From contig ML213507.1 of NCBI GenBank assembly GCA_004369045.1, positions 447,334-511,333 of the forward strand: a stretch of 64,000 nt of DNA, in the 5' to 3' direction. The translations under genes and the position numbers were made by a program. This stretch comes from Heliocybe sulcata. Lineage: Eukaryota > Basidiomycota > Agaricomycetes > Gloeophyllales > Gloeophyllaceae. Below are positions 34,815 to 47,628 of this stretch, piece after piece; the stretch's first letter is position 1; every line of letters begins with the position of its first letter. The notes beneath the pieces were generated by a model. That model searched no databases. It was given only the letters and a program-made list of their open reading frames with translations, and was not told the origin of the DNA.

Positions 34815-36887
34815 ATGTGATGTTGGGCGACGGAAGGTGGCTGTCAAAGTAGTCGATGGTTCTCGACAAAAGTTAATGTGTACAGTCTGATTCATCATGC
34901 ATCATGGGTAGTTTTACTTGTTCCTCGAATACATGTCTTTATCAATATTGTGGCTGACTTCGCGAAGCTACTTACTGAAGTAGCTACGCAGTCCGTTCCG
35001 TTCTTGATATTCAGCGTTGGACATGGTCCTCTAGGATTCGGCATAGGTATAGAGCCTCATTAGGCTAGCATGCAGTCGGGTTTTCCATATCTTTTGGCTC
35101 CGGACTCGGACATTCTAAAATCATTCATCAGCAAGTTACAGAGGTCTTTTTCATGCTTCGTCGATCTAGGCCTATATCTAGAGCCTGTGAGTTCCAGGAC
35201 GTACTGGACGCTGCCCATGAATTGAGCTTGAAGCTTGAACGTTCACGACCGCATCTGCGTCGCGCTTTTCAGCGATCTTGGGACGCGGGGTAATCATACT
35301 CCGGAAGCCATCAGAATCTACCATGCTCCGCCACTCCTAACCCTAACTGAACGCGGGGGAGGATATCATGATCTCCGTTAACCCAAGGCATGCAAAACCT
35401 CAAGATTTCTGGTTGTTACTGATCGATTTTCTGTCGTAGGGGATTAAGTTCTCCATCAGAACGGCACGTGCACTAGGACTTTCTAAGTCAGATGCGACCA
35501 GGAAGTGAAAGTGCCAGTAATAAGTTGGTCATGCATATGGTGTGGATGCATCAATACGCAATATTGAACCCGTGGTACTCGTCCGCTTTGCAAGAACGCC
35601 AAGCTTGAAGCTTGAAGGCCAGTTAGGGAGAAACAGATGGACTGTCGTGTGGCCGACTGATACAACTGAAGCTCCTGCGTACGAAGTTCCAGGAGAGGTC
35701 CATCTGACCCAAGTATCCCTATGACCCCGCTACTCAGAATGATTCGAATTGGTAGGTTCGGTTATCGTGCGCCCTCATGCATGACTGACGTGACTGGTAT
35801 TATACACTTCCGGGTTCCAGCACATCCTCAACAACGCCATTGCCATAACGTCAGTTTGAGACGTCGATCGGTTGGCTGCCATACCGGAATGATAGGTGCT
35901 GCCAGTGGCGGTGAATTGGTCGGTCACCGGGGTTTGCTGATGGCCTATGTACGGTCCCAGTAGTGACTGCGATCCGACCGACAGCGTGCCACCTGCATCG
36001 TGCTCAGGCGACTCGCAGACTTCCCGCCATGTGCAATGTCATCAGAGGAGCCACGGACGTGAAGACGTGAGTGCCTAACATCCGGACTTGATTAATGAGC
36101 GAGACAAGCATTGGGTCAGCTCGTCAGGTAGCTGCATCCTTTGCAACCACCACTGCGTAGAGCACTCTACACTCAATGAACCCTTGCCGACCCTTCGGCG
36201 AAACAGATCGCATCTCCGCCATGGTGATCGACTGCAATCACGGGGGCAGATCTGGCGAGTGCCTTGACGATAGATGGTCGTTACGTCCTGGAATCTCGTG
36301 GCCAGATCTTCCCGAGATGAATTTCACATTATAGGCTGCTTCCTCGGGTTCACGGCACATACTTGCCACTTATCGTGTACAACCAGCTTCCTCGATTTCT
36401 GCGCAAGTGAGTTGTTTAGTCGTTATCTTTATCTTTCTGCAACGTTGTCCTGACAGGGAGGGCTGTTTTGGATGCGTCTCGGGATGCGCTATGCCACCCA
36501 CAGGCGAAACGCGAAAATTTGCGGGCTCCCGTGAAGCTTCACGATCGCCAGAGAATCTTGTTGAGCCCCGGACGCAGACCGGCTATGTTCGGTTAACTTT
36601 GACGAAGCTCGACGTTACGCGTTAAGGTCCAACCCTAGCTTTCTTATTTCTCAAGGACAAATATGCGTATACAGGTGGGTGGCTGATCATGGCTTCAAGT
36701 TATTGTGGCCTTTCGTTACTTTTGCAGCGGTGACGATTTCTTATTTGTACCGGAATCGATGACAGTCCACATTTTGACGGCGGGGGCTTATAAGAGGTCG
36801 TCGCGACAAGTCAGTACTCTCAGTTTCGAGTGGCCACCGCTTATGAGCTTTGATTCTGAGTTTATTCCCGTAGCTACATGGGTGTAA
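34815..36887. other. Gene-poor stretch
   Basis: No protein-like frame found on either strand. Small sequence echoes exist (agcttgaagcttgaa near 35228 and 35600), but there are no terminal repeats or target-site duplications I could pair up. Confidence 0.4.
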
Positions 36888-37412
36888 CTCCACCATCACA
36901 GGACTCCTTCCTCTGATGTAAATCACTAAGCCTGCGTCCAGCTGCTTCGCCTGCAGTTTGTACAGCTTTTATGGTCCTAGGAGACGGAGGATGACTCGTT
37001 TATATGACTTGAAGGTCTGCGTCCTCGTCCTCCCCACATGCGAGCGGATTGACGAGTTGACTCCACCATCAGAGATTTTTCCCTGATGTAAATCACTATG
37101 CTTGTGTCCAGCTACTTCACCTGCTATTTGTACAGCTTTTATGTTCCTAGGAGGCGGAGGATGACTCATTTATATGACTTGAATGTCGAGCCTCTGCATC
37201 CTCGTCCTCCCCACATGCAAGCGGATTGATGAGTTGACTCCACCATCACAGGATTTTTTCTCTGATGTAAGTCACCAAGCTTGTGTCCAGCTGCTTCACC
37301 TGCTATTTGTACAGCTTTTATGATCCTAGGAGACGGGGGTTGACTCATTTATATGATTTGAACGTCGAGTGTCTCCATACTCTCGTCCTCCACATGTGCG
37401 AGAACGCTTGGA
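36888..37412. repeat. Three-copy tandem repeat, about 175 bp unit
   Basis: Three head-to-tail copies starting with CTCCACCATCA at 36888, 37061 and 37238 (spacings 173 and 177 bp). Shared blocks, in order: CTGATGTAA.TCAC, GTCCAGCT.CTTC.CCTG, TTTGTACAGCTTTTATG, TCCTAGGAG.CGG, TTATATGA.TTGAA and CTCGTCCTCC. Copies differ by scattered substitutions and small indels, so the array is not brand new. No coding frame persists through the copies. Confidence 0.85.
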
Positions 37413-39255
37413 TATTACAGAGCAGTGCGTCTAAACCCATTCAGTCTCGTAACCAGACTCTTTAAAGAATCTATGGCAGCTACGCCCAACCCGCGCACTC
37501 CTTCCTCCGTCCTTTCCTGTGCACTGCCATAGAGAATGCCGACGGCTACGCCCATGTGCGTCGCTAACATTCAATATTCAATATTCAATGATCGTGCCTG
37601 AGCCGGTGGCATCCACTCATCGAGTCCGATAAAGCTTCGGAGAAAGTTCGGACCATGGCTTTTATTGATGCGTATTCAAGACAGCGCTCTCATTATCCAC
37701 CTCACTGCAGCTCGACTTCTACAGGCAATGTTTAACTCCACAAAATCGGGTGCAATGAATAATCGTTTGAGCTGTCTCCTTGTCCGTTACTCTCACTGAT
37801 CTTTTGGCTCTACTGACTGGTTTGAGCGCTGGGCGTTGACGTAAGGGTCTTCTGCGTCCCCTAGATGGCGGGGGTGCTCCAAGGCACCTATGAGCATGTG
37901 ATAGGATGGATCGAGTTGATATGAAGAGCGCATTCTGTGTTTCGGTAACGCTCGCAACTCCTATCATACGACCATCAGAGCATTGAAAGTACTCTCTCGG
38001 CCTGATAGAATCACGGGTCCGTCGACTAGGTATTTGCCACAGAGGTTGGAATCAGATTATTCTTGTCCAGAGTTAAATCGAGACGCCTGCGCGCCAGCTG
38101 ATGGACAGCAAACATTTGGATTAGATGGCGGTACTGTCCAAGAAGCGCTCACCAAATATCCCATCAATCGCTCATTACTGTTTGCTGAAGTATGGCTCGC
38201 GTGGACTTGTAGCAGGCAACGTATATCAGGAAGTCAATATTGGGCTCGATCATGCGAAGACGTCAAATCCTGAAATACGATCGGATGATCTTCCCAAGCT
38301 GTGCAGAAGCGACGACCTCCGCTGGAACGGCCTCTCGCGACTCGATCGGCTCCTGCGACGATAGGCCTACACTCTCGCGTGGCCGTGGCATGGCTCGCCC
38401 ACGCTCTGCATGTTTCAACGCTCGCATGTGCTTCGGATTCAGCCTTGGCGGATACCGAGAGAAGCTATTTTGTTATTCATTCTCAATTAACGGCTGTGTT
38501 CATAGGGGTCGAGTCATGGGCGTGGCTGGGGTTCCTAGCGCTGCGGTACGTATATATTGACATACCAGGTATCTATATCAAACTCGAGTTTACACATCAA
38601 ACTCGAGTTTACACCGTCGAAGAGCGTGACACGTTACCTGGCGGCCGGGCGCCAAGACCGTTTGATAGGTGGGTATGATCCGGTCGGGTATCCCATCAGT
38701 CTCTGTAGACCTTGAACTGGCGCCGTTTCGGCGAGTAATGGCTTTAGGATCGTTCCTAGAATATCAAAGTGAGTGGGTTGGACTATTTCAGTGATAGTGA
38801 TCCTTATGACATGTTACCCGCAGGATTACCATGGAAGCCACATCGATGGCTGCTCGATGGATGGCTATACTTGTAAAGAATATGCTGCCACCGTGCCCTC
38901 CGTCGTACTCTGCAGTGATAGCGAGTGACCCAGGCTTAAGCGGATCGTCAGGGACGACTCCGACCCTCGTCGCGGCAGGACATGTTCGCATAGAGCCGTG
39001 TTTCACAGGGCTCGCCTAGCCGTGTCTGTGGCACGGAGGCAAGGAGAAATTGAGCAATCTCCGATATGATTCGCTCAGATCTCGATCGAGTGATGCAAAC
39101 CGACTCTTGTGGGGTGTTTCCAAACACAAACGCGTACGGCCTCGATATCAGGAAGTCCGTTACTCGTGGCCATCTTTCCTCAGGGTCTCCTTGATGTACA
39201 AATACCTCGTCGAACCCCGCGTCGCTCACCCTTAGCCTTCCTCTTCCTCCTCGAG
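37413..39255. other. Gene-poor stretch upstream of the zinc-finger gene
   Basis: Mostly featureless. Around 38380-38570 a plus-strand frame is rich in hydrophobic residues (VAVAWLAHALHVSTLACAS, TAVFIGVESWAWLGFLALRY), perhaps a decayed membrane-protein piece, but no gene model could be built. Two identical 12-bp palindromes lie at 38580-38610. The promoter of the C2H2 gene is presumably within the last few hundred bases. Confidence 0.35.
38580..38610. repeat. Duplicated palindrome AAACTCGAGTTT
   Basis: The perfect 12-bp palindrome AAACTCGAGTTT occurs at 38580-38591 and 38599-38610 within a direct repeat of 19 bp (ATCAAACTCGAGTTTACAC-like). This is about 650 bp upstream of the zinc-finger gene. 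Confidence 0.7.
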
Positions 39256-40810
39256 ATGAATCACTCCGAAACTGCTTTCTCCATAGACCAGCTGCTCGGT
39301 TTCAAAGTCTGCTTGGACTTTACGGATGTATCGCAACCGCCCCGCCTTTCTTTCGAGACGGTCAAGCCGCCCAAGTCGTCTCGCGCCTGGCAAAGCACTT
39401 CCATGCGAGGACTCAGTCCGCTCATCAAATTCGAGACCACCCACCTTGCCATCGACGGCCGATGCATTCTAAAGGTCTACGCCGTTGGCCCCACATCCGA
39501 GGAGGCATCCACTTCAAGCCCAGACGCGTCTCTCCTCGCTGGCCCCGATGTTTACAGGAGCGAACTCGGTGAGTAATGCGTCGAGTGCCACCTGTCTATG
39601 CCGTAAAATCTTACGGCAGGAACAGATGCGCAGTACAACAGTGGGAGCCCGTGTCCAAGTCGCGACGCGCTTCAACCCCATGCTCAGGGCCACAAGCTTG
39701 GTTATACAGTCTCGCCTAAAATGGAGGATTCCCCTTATCTTCCTACGGCCTCGCCTCATCTCGACCAGAGCTGGTCACACCTAATTAATCAAGGTATGCA
39801 ATGAGCTGCGTCATCTATATTCTACAGAAAGTAAAAATGCCACTTCAGGTTATGAAACGACTTCTAGCCGGAGTCACGCCTACCCCACTGGCGATTTCGG
39901 CTTTCAGAGTGGGTCGCAAAACAACAGCGCTTCTTTCATGGAGAGCATGAGTGAGTTCACCGTGTCTTTCTTTCCTTCAGAAATGCTGACGGCGTCGTCG
40001 CAGGTATGCCAGGCATGAGCCGGAGCATGTCGATGCCGAGTTCACTGCCCTCCTCCCCTGCCTACGCAGGGCACTTTGCCACCATGCCCGACCCTCGCGC
40101 CGGTGGCTTCTTCGGCGCTTACGACGACGCGGGCACGCAATCAGGACTGGAGTACCAATCGGACGCCTTAGGTAGGCCCGCTTCGTTAATACAATGAGTG
40201 AAAGCGTTTTGACATTGACACTGCAGGGTTTGTAGTAGGAGACCCGAGCTCGCGGCCACAGCCAGAGATGGACCTTTCGCGAGTCGTGTACGCGTCTGGG
40301 GGCGCGTCGCCGTATCAAAAGGCAGCGATGGGCGTCCCGGCTGCTACACGTGTCCGGAGCGACGACCTGGACTCCTCGATCGGGTCGACGACGCCGTCTA
40401 CGAGCGTCTACAGCCTGAGCGAGCGGTCGACGCCGGAGCCCGAGTCGTCGTCCCACCGCGCCGAGGCGCCGACGGACAAGACCTCGGGCGGGCCCAAGCG
40501 CCGCGGCAAGGCGCGCAACAAGCCCTCGTCGCTCTACATCTACCACTGCCCGCACCCGACGTGCACGCGCGTGTTCCGGTCAGAGTACACGTGCCGCGTG
40601 CACTCTGGCGTGCACATCCCGAAGCCGCGCAAGGTGATCCCGTGCACGCAGCCGGGGTGCTTGGAGACGTTTACGAGGCAGCACGACAGGCTGCGCCATG
40701 AGGTCGCGCAGCACGGCAAGATTTGCGAGTTTTCGTGTCCGAGCTGTCATCGGTTCTTCTCCTCCGCTGCGATGCTCGAAAAGCACAAGTGCTCGTCCTA
40801 CAGGCGATGA
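39256..40810 (+). CDS. C2H2 zinc-finger transcription factor
   Basis: Five exons (39256-39568, 39620-39793, 39849-39950, 40004-40171, 40227-40810) join to 1341 nt, 446 residues. The N-terminal 350 residues are Ser/Pro-rich without a known fold. The last 90 hold zinc-finger units: YHCPHPTCTRVFRSEYTCRV-HSGVH, IPCTQPGCLETFTRQHDRLR-HEVAQH, and a third FSCPSCHRFFSSAAMLEKH-KC that ends with Cys instead of a second His. The extended C-x4-C spacing of the first two fingers is typical of fungal C2H2 regulators. The final exon is strikingly GC-rich from 40380 to 40660 compared with its surroundings. DNA target and pathway are unknown. Confidence 0.88.
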
Positions 40811-43092
40811 GCTGCCCTGCTTGGTTTCTATTTCTGGATTTTGGGGACTACATGACATGGTGATACGATACTACAGCATCGACTAGGCATTATTTATTCT
40901 ATATGAACAAGCATACAATGTAATTGTACATGTACCCTAATCCTTAACAATCGTATGGCTTACGTATGGCATTGAATCGATGTGCACGTCTTCCGCAGAT
41001 CCGGCGGGGTTGGCTGGCCAAGCGCTACGGGTCATCAGCGTGTGTCAGAAGAATGCTGCAGATTGCGTCTCCGGAGAGCTCCCAGCGCACTGCCCCAGAC
41101 ATGAGAGTTTGGAGGCGGGTATCTGCAGATCAGCCGCCGGCCCCAGCTGCCCAGCACTGATCGCGGCGCAGCGCGTAAGTAGCTCGAGCGCGTTCGGGCT
41201 GAACCCGCTTGACAGTTACCAGGCAACCCATCAGCAATACACTCGAAACTTGCTGCTGCGCGTATTGGAGGGACATCAGGACTGAGTTCCGTCCGCCGTT
41301 ATGGAGATCCAGAGATGAAGACTGGACGCGACAAAGTTGGACAATTAAAAGACGGGGGTCGAAATCTGCCGGATGTACCACTAGAGGCGAGACCCGGACG
41401 AACGTTGCGACATGTGGATCTGTAGCCGGTGGATTGAGCCCATGGGACGAGTAAGTCCGGGACACAGTGTCCACGAGCAAAGTCCGATATTGCCAAGAAA
41501 GCCCGCCGACGTGAGCGGCGCAGGGGAGCTTGGAGTCGGTCGGAAGTTCGAGACTGCGCACACATTCTGGGATTCGTCGCTGTAGTCGCCAAGGCTGTAC
41601 GGACGGGAATTGGGTGATGGATACCGAGCTACTGATCAGGTGTCGATTTCGAGGACTGAGCTATGCGAAGTCGCGGCCGGGAGGGTCAGGCACTTCGGCT
41701 TCGATGAGGCTGATGTTTCGTTGTGGCATATCGGCGAAACCAGAGCCATACGCAGCACAAGGCCAACAGCATAGAATAGCCTGAATCATACAGCTCACGT
41801 CTCCCGGCCTGCCAGAGGAAGAGACTGGACGTCTTGCTGGTTTCCAGCGGATGAATTCAACGTACATAATTAGGGCCAGATTCCAAAAGCTAATCTGAGC
41901 AGCGAAGGTTATTGTCCGCTGGAGAACCTTGAACCTCTAAATTTTGAACCGGCATGAGAAACCTCGGCTTCATGAGGACCTTGCGGACTAGGCGCAAATA
42001 CCATTGCAAAATGATAGCCACCGGCAAAAAGGCCTTGATGAATAGAGAGAAGGAGGCCTATACGTAGTATACACATGATATCGTCGGTGCTGAAAAATAC
42101 CAAGCGAGGTTCGGGCCACAGAAGCACTGGTCAAGCTCGGCAGAGATAGGCACGATCGTAACCTTGGGGACTGACGCGACGTATTCTGTGTTCGTCACGG
42201 GAGTTGCGAGGCGCTGGGCACGATACCCGCTTTGGAGGACTGGTCAGACAGCAAGTCGACGGAAGCTGCGACGAACAATCCAGGCCGCACTTTGTTAATG
42301 GTTTTCTGGAAGTTGTAGATGGCTCGGATCGAAGTTGAAAGAGCACGGGCAGCTTCTGGGAAAACGGCGATCGTGCTCCCCGCGGGCAGGAAAGCAGAGA
42401 TTTCGAGTTCGTCCAGGGAAAACTTGAACCGGAGGGGTGGCTGGAATGCAGAATTAGAGGACAGAAAAGAAGGGAAGCGCGTCCAGGCAAAGACAGCCGT
42501 GTTCCAATTCGCTACAGGACTACTGGTGTGCTTTTAGAGGTACCGCCGTCATGATATTCAAGCCGGACCATCGGCCGCAGCGTATCCAGTACAGCTGGGG
42601 GAAGTCACAGGCTAAGTATCGCAGCGCGCAGGACAGACCAGAAATTCAAACCCTGTTGATTTGTCTGCCGGGACTGTCGCATTTGCAGAGTAGATCTTGA
42701 AACACTTTTGGCGACTGGACTAACGCAGGATCTCGAGCAGTTTCCTCCGCAGATTGATAGACGTTTCCTTGATAGGAGGATTATTCTAGCCAACCTGGAT
42801 GGCGTCCGGAGTACTTATGCAATTGTATTTTCGACGTCCACTGTCTGCATGGCTCGAATCCTTCAGATGGGAGACAGATTCCGGGACTTTAAGACTTGGC
42901 CTAACGAGTTCAAATCCAGTGGAGATGCAGGATGGATCAGACATCTTGGAGGGCTGCGTTGAGTAGCTCATAGGGAATCGTAAGCGACAAGACTAGTTGA
43001 TGCATGATGGCCAAGCGCTTGAAGCTGAAGAGAGCCTCTGAACTGCGCTGCGCCACATCGGCAACCATACTTCACTCTCACCGCTGAGCGCC
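40811..43092. other. Gene-poor stretch
   Basis: About 2.3 kb without a supportable gene. Several minus-strand frames of 60-140 codons exist (for example 41561-41130, 42127-41909 and 42490-42131) but lack recognisable domains and could not be linked by plausible introns. The region may contain a decayed gene. Confidence 0.35.
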
Positions 43093-45603
43093 ATGGACGG
43101 TTTCGACGACCTGCTCGCCAACTCAAGGGCTGCTTTGGAGGATAATCCATTTGAAGATCCCTTTGCGAAGCCCAGGTCCAGTTCGCCAGATCCATGGTCC
43201 AATACTTGGGGACAGAGCCCAGCGGTGCACAACGACTTCGCGGACGAAAGCCCGGACACGTCTACCGCTGTCGAGTCGGAACCTGACGCATTCAAGCCAG
43301 AACCAGGACCAGACGAAGAGTCTACTGGTCCTCTTGATCTCGCGGTTACCTCGTCTGAAGTAGATGATCAAGCTGCGCAAGCCCCAGAACCTACCACAAC
43401 GTCTCCTCACACTCCTGGTTTCCGAGAGAGTGCGCCTTCTCCACCTCCGCAGGATCCCACAGAGGATGCTGTTCCCGAGGAGAAGACACCACCTGCTCCT
43501 GCTGCTCGATTACCGGACCCGGAACCGTTTGCTGAACCTGCGGTGTCTGATACTCGGCCAGAACATGCCAAGTCTCCTGTACCCAAGTCCCCTACGCCTA
43601 CCCAGACGACTGCGTCTACTCTGCCGCCACCTGCTCGGAGTGAACATGCTGTCGTCTCTCCGCTCGATCAGCCATCTGCAGCATTCAGCAACTCCTTTGC
43701 TAGTCTTGCGCTGGGTGGCGAGAGCTTTGGTGGAGGATGGAATGACGGCACGCAAGCATCTTTCGTGAATCAGAGGTCTACGTCCACTGCACAAGAGCCA
43801 AGTGCATTGGAGGACGATGATGACGATGATGACCGGCCGATACTGCAGACGTTGAAGTCTGTTGATCGAGGTGCTTCTACATCAGTATGTAGTTACTGCA
43901 ATAATGTCCATCGTATTACATTTAACCAGGTCGATGCTTGGTAGACTGGTGGAGGTGCATCTGCAGCGAAGACTGACAAGGGGATCCAGCCTGTCTTCAC
44001 AGTAAGCGTTGAAGACCCCCAGAAAGTCGGTGATCCCATCCGTGGCTACACCATGTATACCGTCCATACCCGAGTAAGTCCATATTCTGCCCACGGGCTG
44101 ACGTTTAAATGACACCTCCCAGACTGCCTCCCCTCTCTTCAGCAAATCCTCCTTCTCCGTCCTTCGCCGCTACTCTGACTTCCTCTGGCTCTACGAAACC
44201 CTCTCCGACAACAACCCCGGCGTTGTCGTTCCTCCAATACCGGAAAAGAGCCCCTTCAACCGTTTCGATCAGTCTTTCGTCGAGCAGCGCAGAATTGCGC
44301 TGGAGAAGTGCATTAATAAGATTGCTAATCATGCTGTTTTGGGGAAGGACCAGGATCTGAAGCTGTTTTTGGAGAGTGATACGTTTTCGCTGGATGTCAG
44401 TTTCTCTGGTCCTGTATTCCCCTCCGTGCAGTGAAGCTGACCACAGTCGGATTGGCTAGATCAAACATCGCAAAGCGGAGATTGCTCATGAACGCGGCGG
44501 CCTGATAGCTTCCATTGGGCAGACGCTGACAGGACCCAAGTTTTACGAGACGGATGAGGTACTTGCGGACCCCCATGCAAAGTATGGACATACTAAAACC
44601 ACCTACAGTGGTTCGACCGGCAGAAAACATATCTGGACAGTCTTGAGTCTCAACTACGCGGCTTAGTGAAAGCTATAGACGCAGTAGCCAAGCAGCGAGC
44701 AGGTCAGTCCACCTCCCTGGACGCCTATTGTGCAGAGTGTTGACCGACGGATGTGTGCCTCTCAGAGATGTCCCTTGTTATCGGAGAGTTCGCACAGACA
44801 ATAGGCGACCTCGCGTCATCGGATGTTGGGAAGCAGCTATCTCAGTCTCTCATGGCGATGGCGGATGTCGAGCGGAAAGCGCAGGACCTCCAGAATATCC
44901 AGGCGAATCAGGATGTTGGGACGATCCTCAGCACTGGTGTGTCTTCCGCTTTTGACTTTACCTGACTCTTCCTTTACTGAGGATCTAATCCTAGTTGACG
45001 AGTATGCGAGAATGATTAACTCTGTTCGGGTGGGTCCAGGCTCGAAATATCAGTTGTGCTCCTAAAGTAGAGTTCTCCTATATAGTTAGCATTCGCCTCT
45101 CGAGTACGAACATACCACAGCTGGCAGAACGCCGAAGGCGAAGTCCGGCGCGTGAAGCAGAACCACGAGAAGAACCGCGCACAGGGACGAATACCGGGCG
45201 ACCGGATGGGCCAGTCACTGAGTCTAATTGCAGAGGTACGCGAAATCCCTCTGGAGCACAGGAGTGTGCGAGCAAAATAACTTATAATCTTATGCATCAT
45301 GACAGGCGGAGCGCCGCGCACTAGACGCCAAGCAAGAGTTTGAGAAGGCATCGCGTCTGATCAAAAGCGAGATGGGCCGCTTCGAGCAGGAGAGGATAGA
45401 GGACTTCAAGGCGTCGCTGCAGGAGTTTTTGGAGGGAATGATCTCGAGACAGCAGGAGGTACGGTTGTTATTGTGACTTTCAGGATGGAAATGTTCTAGC
45501 TAATCGCCTGCTGTAGCTGATACGGGCATGGGAAACATATCAACAGTCTCTGCTTACGAAAGTGCCTGGGTCGAGGAGGGACAGTACGGCAGTGGCAGCA
45601 TGA
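43093..45603 (+). CDS. VPS5: Sorting nexin Vps5 (PX-BAR, retromer)
   Basis: Vps5 pairs with Vps17 to form the membrane-tubulating half of retromer, which recycles receptors from endosomes to the Golgi. First exon 43093-43884 encodes a 264-residue acidic, Pro-rich disordered leader starting MDGFDDLLANSRAALEDNPF. The PX domain follows in small exons: FTVSVEDPQKVGDPIRGYTM, SSFSVLRRYSDFLWLYETL (the phosphoinositide-binding RRYSDF motif), VVPPIPEKSPFNRFD, FVEQRRIALEKCINKIANH. The BAR region runs from KFYETDEWFDRQKTYLDSLE through IGEFAQTIGDLASSDVGKQL and IPGDRMGQSLSLIAEAERRA to WETYQQSLLTKVPGSRRDST, ending TAVAA. Converges on HRT3. Confidence 0.92.
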
Positions 45604-45849
45604 TCCATATTTATACTACCGGCATCACCACATCATCGTATAATGAACCTGTTGCTGTCTTATGCTATGCGCAGTGTTCAAGTCGTCTAAGCACCTCAAG
45701 GTCTCTATAACTCTAAAGAGTACACCATCTCCATCGTATGTTCGTGTTCACAGCGATAAAATACAACAAATTCACATAACTAATCCACCTTAACCATCGG
45801 ATGGTCCGCCTAACAGGGTCCTCCCTCTTTAACCTGCTCACATTATCTT

Positions 45850-47628
45850 CTAATGCGTCGCATACGACTTGACCTTCGAGAACCAGAACGGCCGGTCATG
45901 CTTCAACGGCAACAGCTCCGTCTCGCCCGTCTCTAGGTTGACAGTCTCGTACGCCGCCATGTCCAGCTTGTTCCACCTCCCGAGCGGACGTGATCGCAGG
46001 GACAAGGTCATCTGGAAGGCGTAGCGTTTCGAGCTGTAACTGGCGCCGGGGTCGAGGGAGGATGGGTCGATCAAGTCCGTAATGTAGACTGTAGTGCCTT
46101 CGAGGCGCCAGTTGCCGATGGTTGTGCCCTAGCGTGCATGATATGAGGCGAACTAGAATATTACCACTTTGAGATCTGGACTTACCTTCATACGCAGCGA
46201 GGACTTGAGCAATGGAATAACTTGCTGAGGTGACATTTCTTCGTTTGCAAGGAGCGAGATTACTTGGCCGTTAGGGAAGAATCGACTAAAGGAGGTGTGT
46301 CAAAGTTTATTCCGCCTCTTCATGGATCATTATCGATTAAACTTACAGGAATCGGTGGAAGGTAATTAGATGGCTTATCTGCCGAATATTTGAGTCAGTA
46401 CATGGCTCTGCAAAGGAATCCTGATGGGACCTACATTAACCCAAGCATTCTGGCTCAAGCCGGCACGGCTGGACGAAGGGTCAGCACACACTCATGATGA
46501 TCAGGGAAGAACCAGACTTACACATAGTGACAAACTGCGATATACACGCCGTCCATACGTACCCGGGGCTGCTCTACATAGGTCCGCCGGTAGTCGTACC
46601 GATACGTTTGCATAAGAGTCTTCATGTAGCTTTCCCGGGGTACTTGTGGAGGTTTATACGTCTCGTAGACGAAGTCTCTGCATGTGTCCAGGTCTATCAT
46701 CAGATACACCGACTAACTCCAGTAAGACCAAAGTCGCGCACCTCCATATAGCGGTATCAAGACTGATAATTCTAGCTTTCTTATTAACCAGGGCGAAGCG
46801 CTCAATGGAGGTATGGTCCAAGCACCGGAGGACTTGGACGAGCAGCTCGTCGGGGAGCTTCCGCATATGCAGCTTCTGATTCTCGTCCTCAGGCTCAAAG
46901 CCCAGGTCTTTCGAAAATGTCTCCAGGAGGTCAGCGAGTTTACCGGTAACAATACCTTCCACTCCATGCGTCCCCTTCGTGTCTGCCGATATAGACAGGA
47001 CGGACAGGTCCAGCGCTTTGCCATCAATGATGACTTCGGATGAAGCTACGTCCGATGCGGTCGAGATAGCAGGTGCGCCACCAGCAGCGGCTTGCTTTGT
47101 CTGAAGACGCAGCTCTTCCAACTTCTCAGCTTTCCGGTACGCCTTGTCGACGTGGTCGTCTATGCGGAATGCCTGGCGGTAAAGCCGCAGAGCCTCGTCC
47201 AAGTCTCCGCCTTGCTCATGTTCAATTGCGCGACGGTACATGTCTACCGCAGACTGGAGAGTGTCACCCAGCGGTGGGAGGTGGCTCGATACAATTGCAT
47301 GACCCGCAGGGGTCTCGCTGGAAGGACCAGGCTTCGGGGACAGCGTACGAGCTGCATGCTTCCCACCAGCAGTGTAATGGCGTTCCGGAGACGCGCTCAA
47401 GCTTTCTCTTCTCTTCTCCTTTGCCCTATCATCTGCAGGCCCTGGTCCGGATACAGCATGAGCGGAAGCATCATGACTCCCTGAAGGAACAGCGGACTGC
47501 ACTGTATGGGTTTGGGCTCTCTTCTGCTGGACTTCAGCCTTCCATGCCTCGCGGAAACGCTTGAGCTCTTCGGGCTCTTCCTCAGTTACTTTCGGTGGTG
47601 GGCGTTGCATATGAAGCAGCTCTTCCAT
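45850..47628 (-). CDS. HRT3: F-box protein Hrt3/FBXO9-like
   Basis: SCF ubiquitin-ligase adaptor of the Hrt3/Pof7/FBXO9 family. Large first exon from 47628 (MEELLHMQRPPPKVTEEEPE) with a TPR/MIT-like helical pair at about residues 120-165 (AVDMYRRAIEHEQGGDLDEA, LRLYRQAFRIDDHVDKAYRK) and an F-box near 275 (LPDELLVQVLRCLDHTSIER). After an intron whose donor is at TGG-AG the conserved family C-terminus follows: DFVYETYKPPQVPRESYMK, YDYRRTYVEQPRVRMDGVYI, then SRFFPNGQVISLLANEEMSP, QVIPLLKSSLRMKGTTIGNW, TVYITDLIDPSSLDPGASYS and PLKHDRPFWFSKVKSYATH at the end. Starts 234 bp from HLJ1, divergently. Substrates are not deducible. Confidence 0.88.

Noticed and set aside
35336-35347. CCTAACCCTAAC, telomere-like
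   Set aside because: Fewer than two full repeat units in mid-contig; expected by chance.
38380-38570. Hydrophobic plus-strand frame resembling membrane helices
   Set aside because: Could not be extended into a gene on either side; kept only as a remark on the gene-poor stretch.
41130-42490. Several minus-strand frames of 60-140 codons
   Set aside because: No domain, no consistent introns, low-complexity Ser/Pro/Cys text; more likely chance or an old decayed gene.
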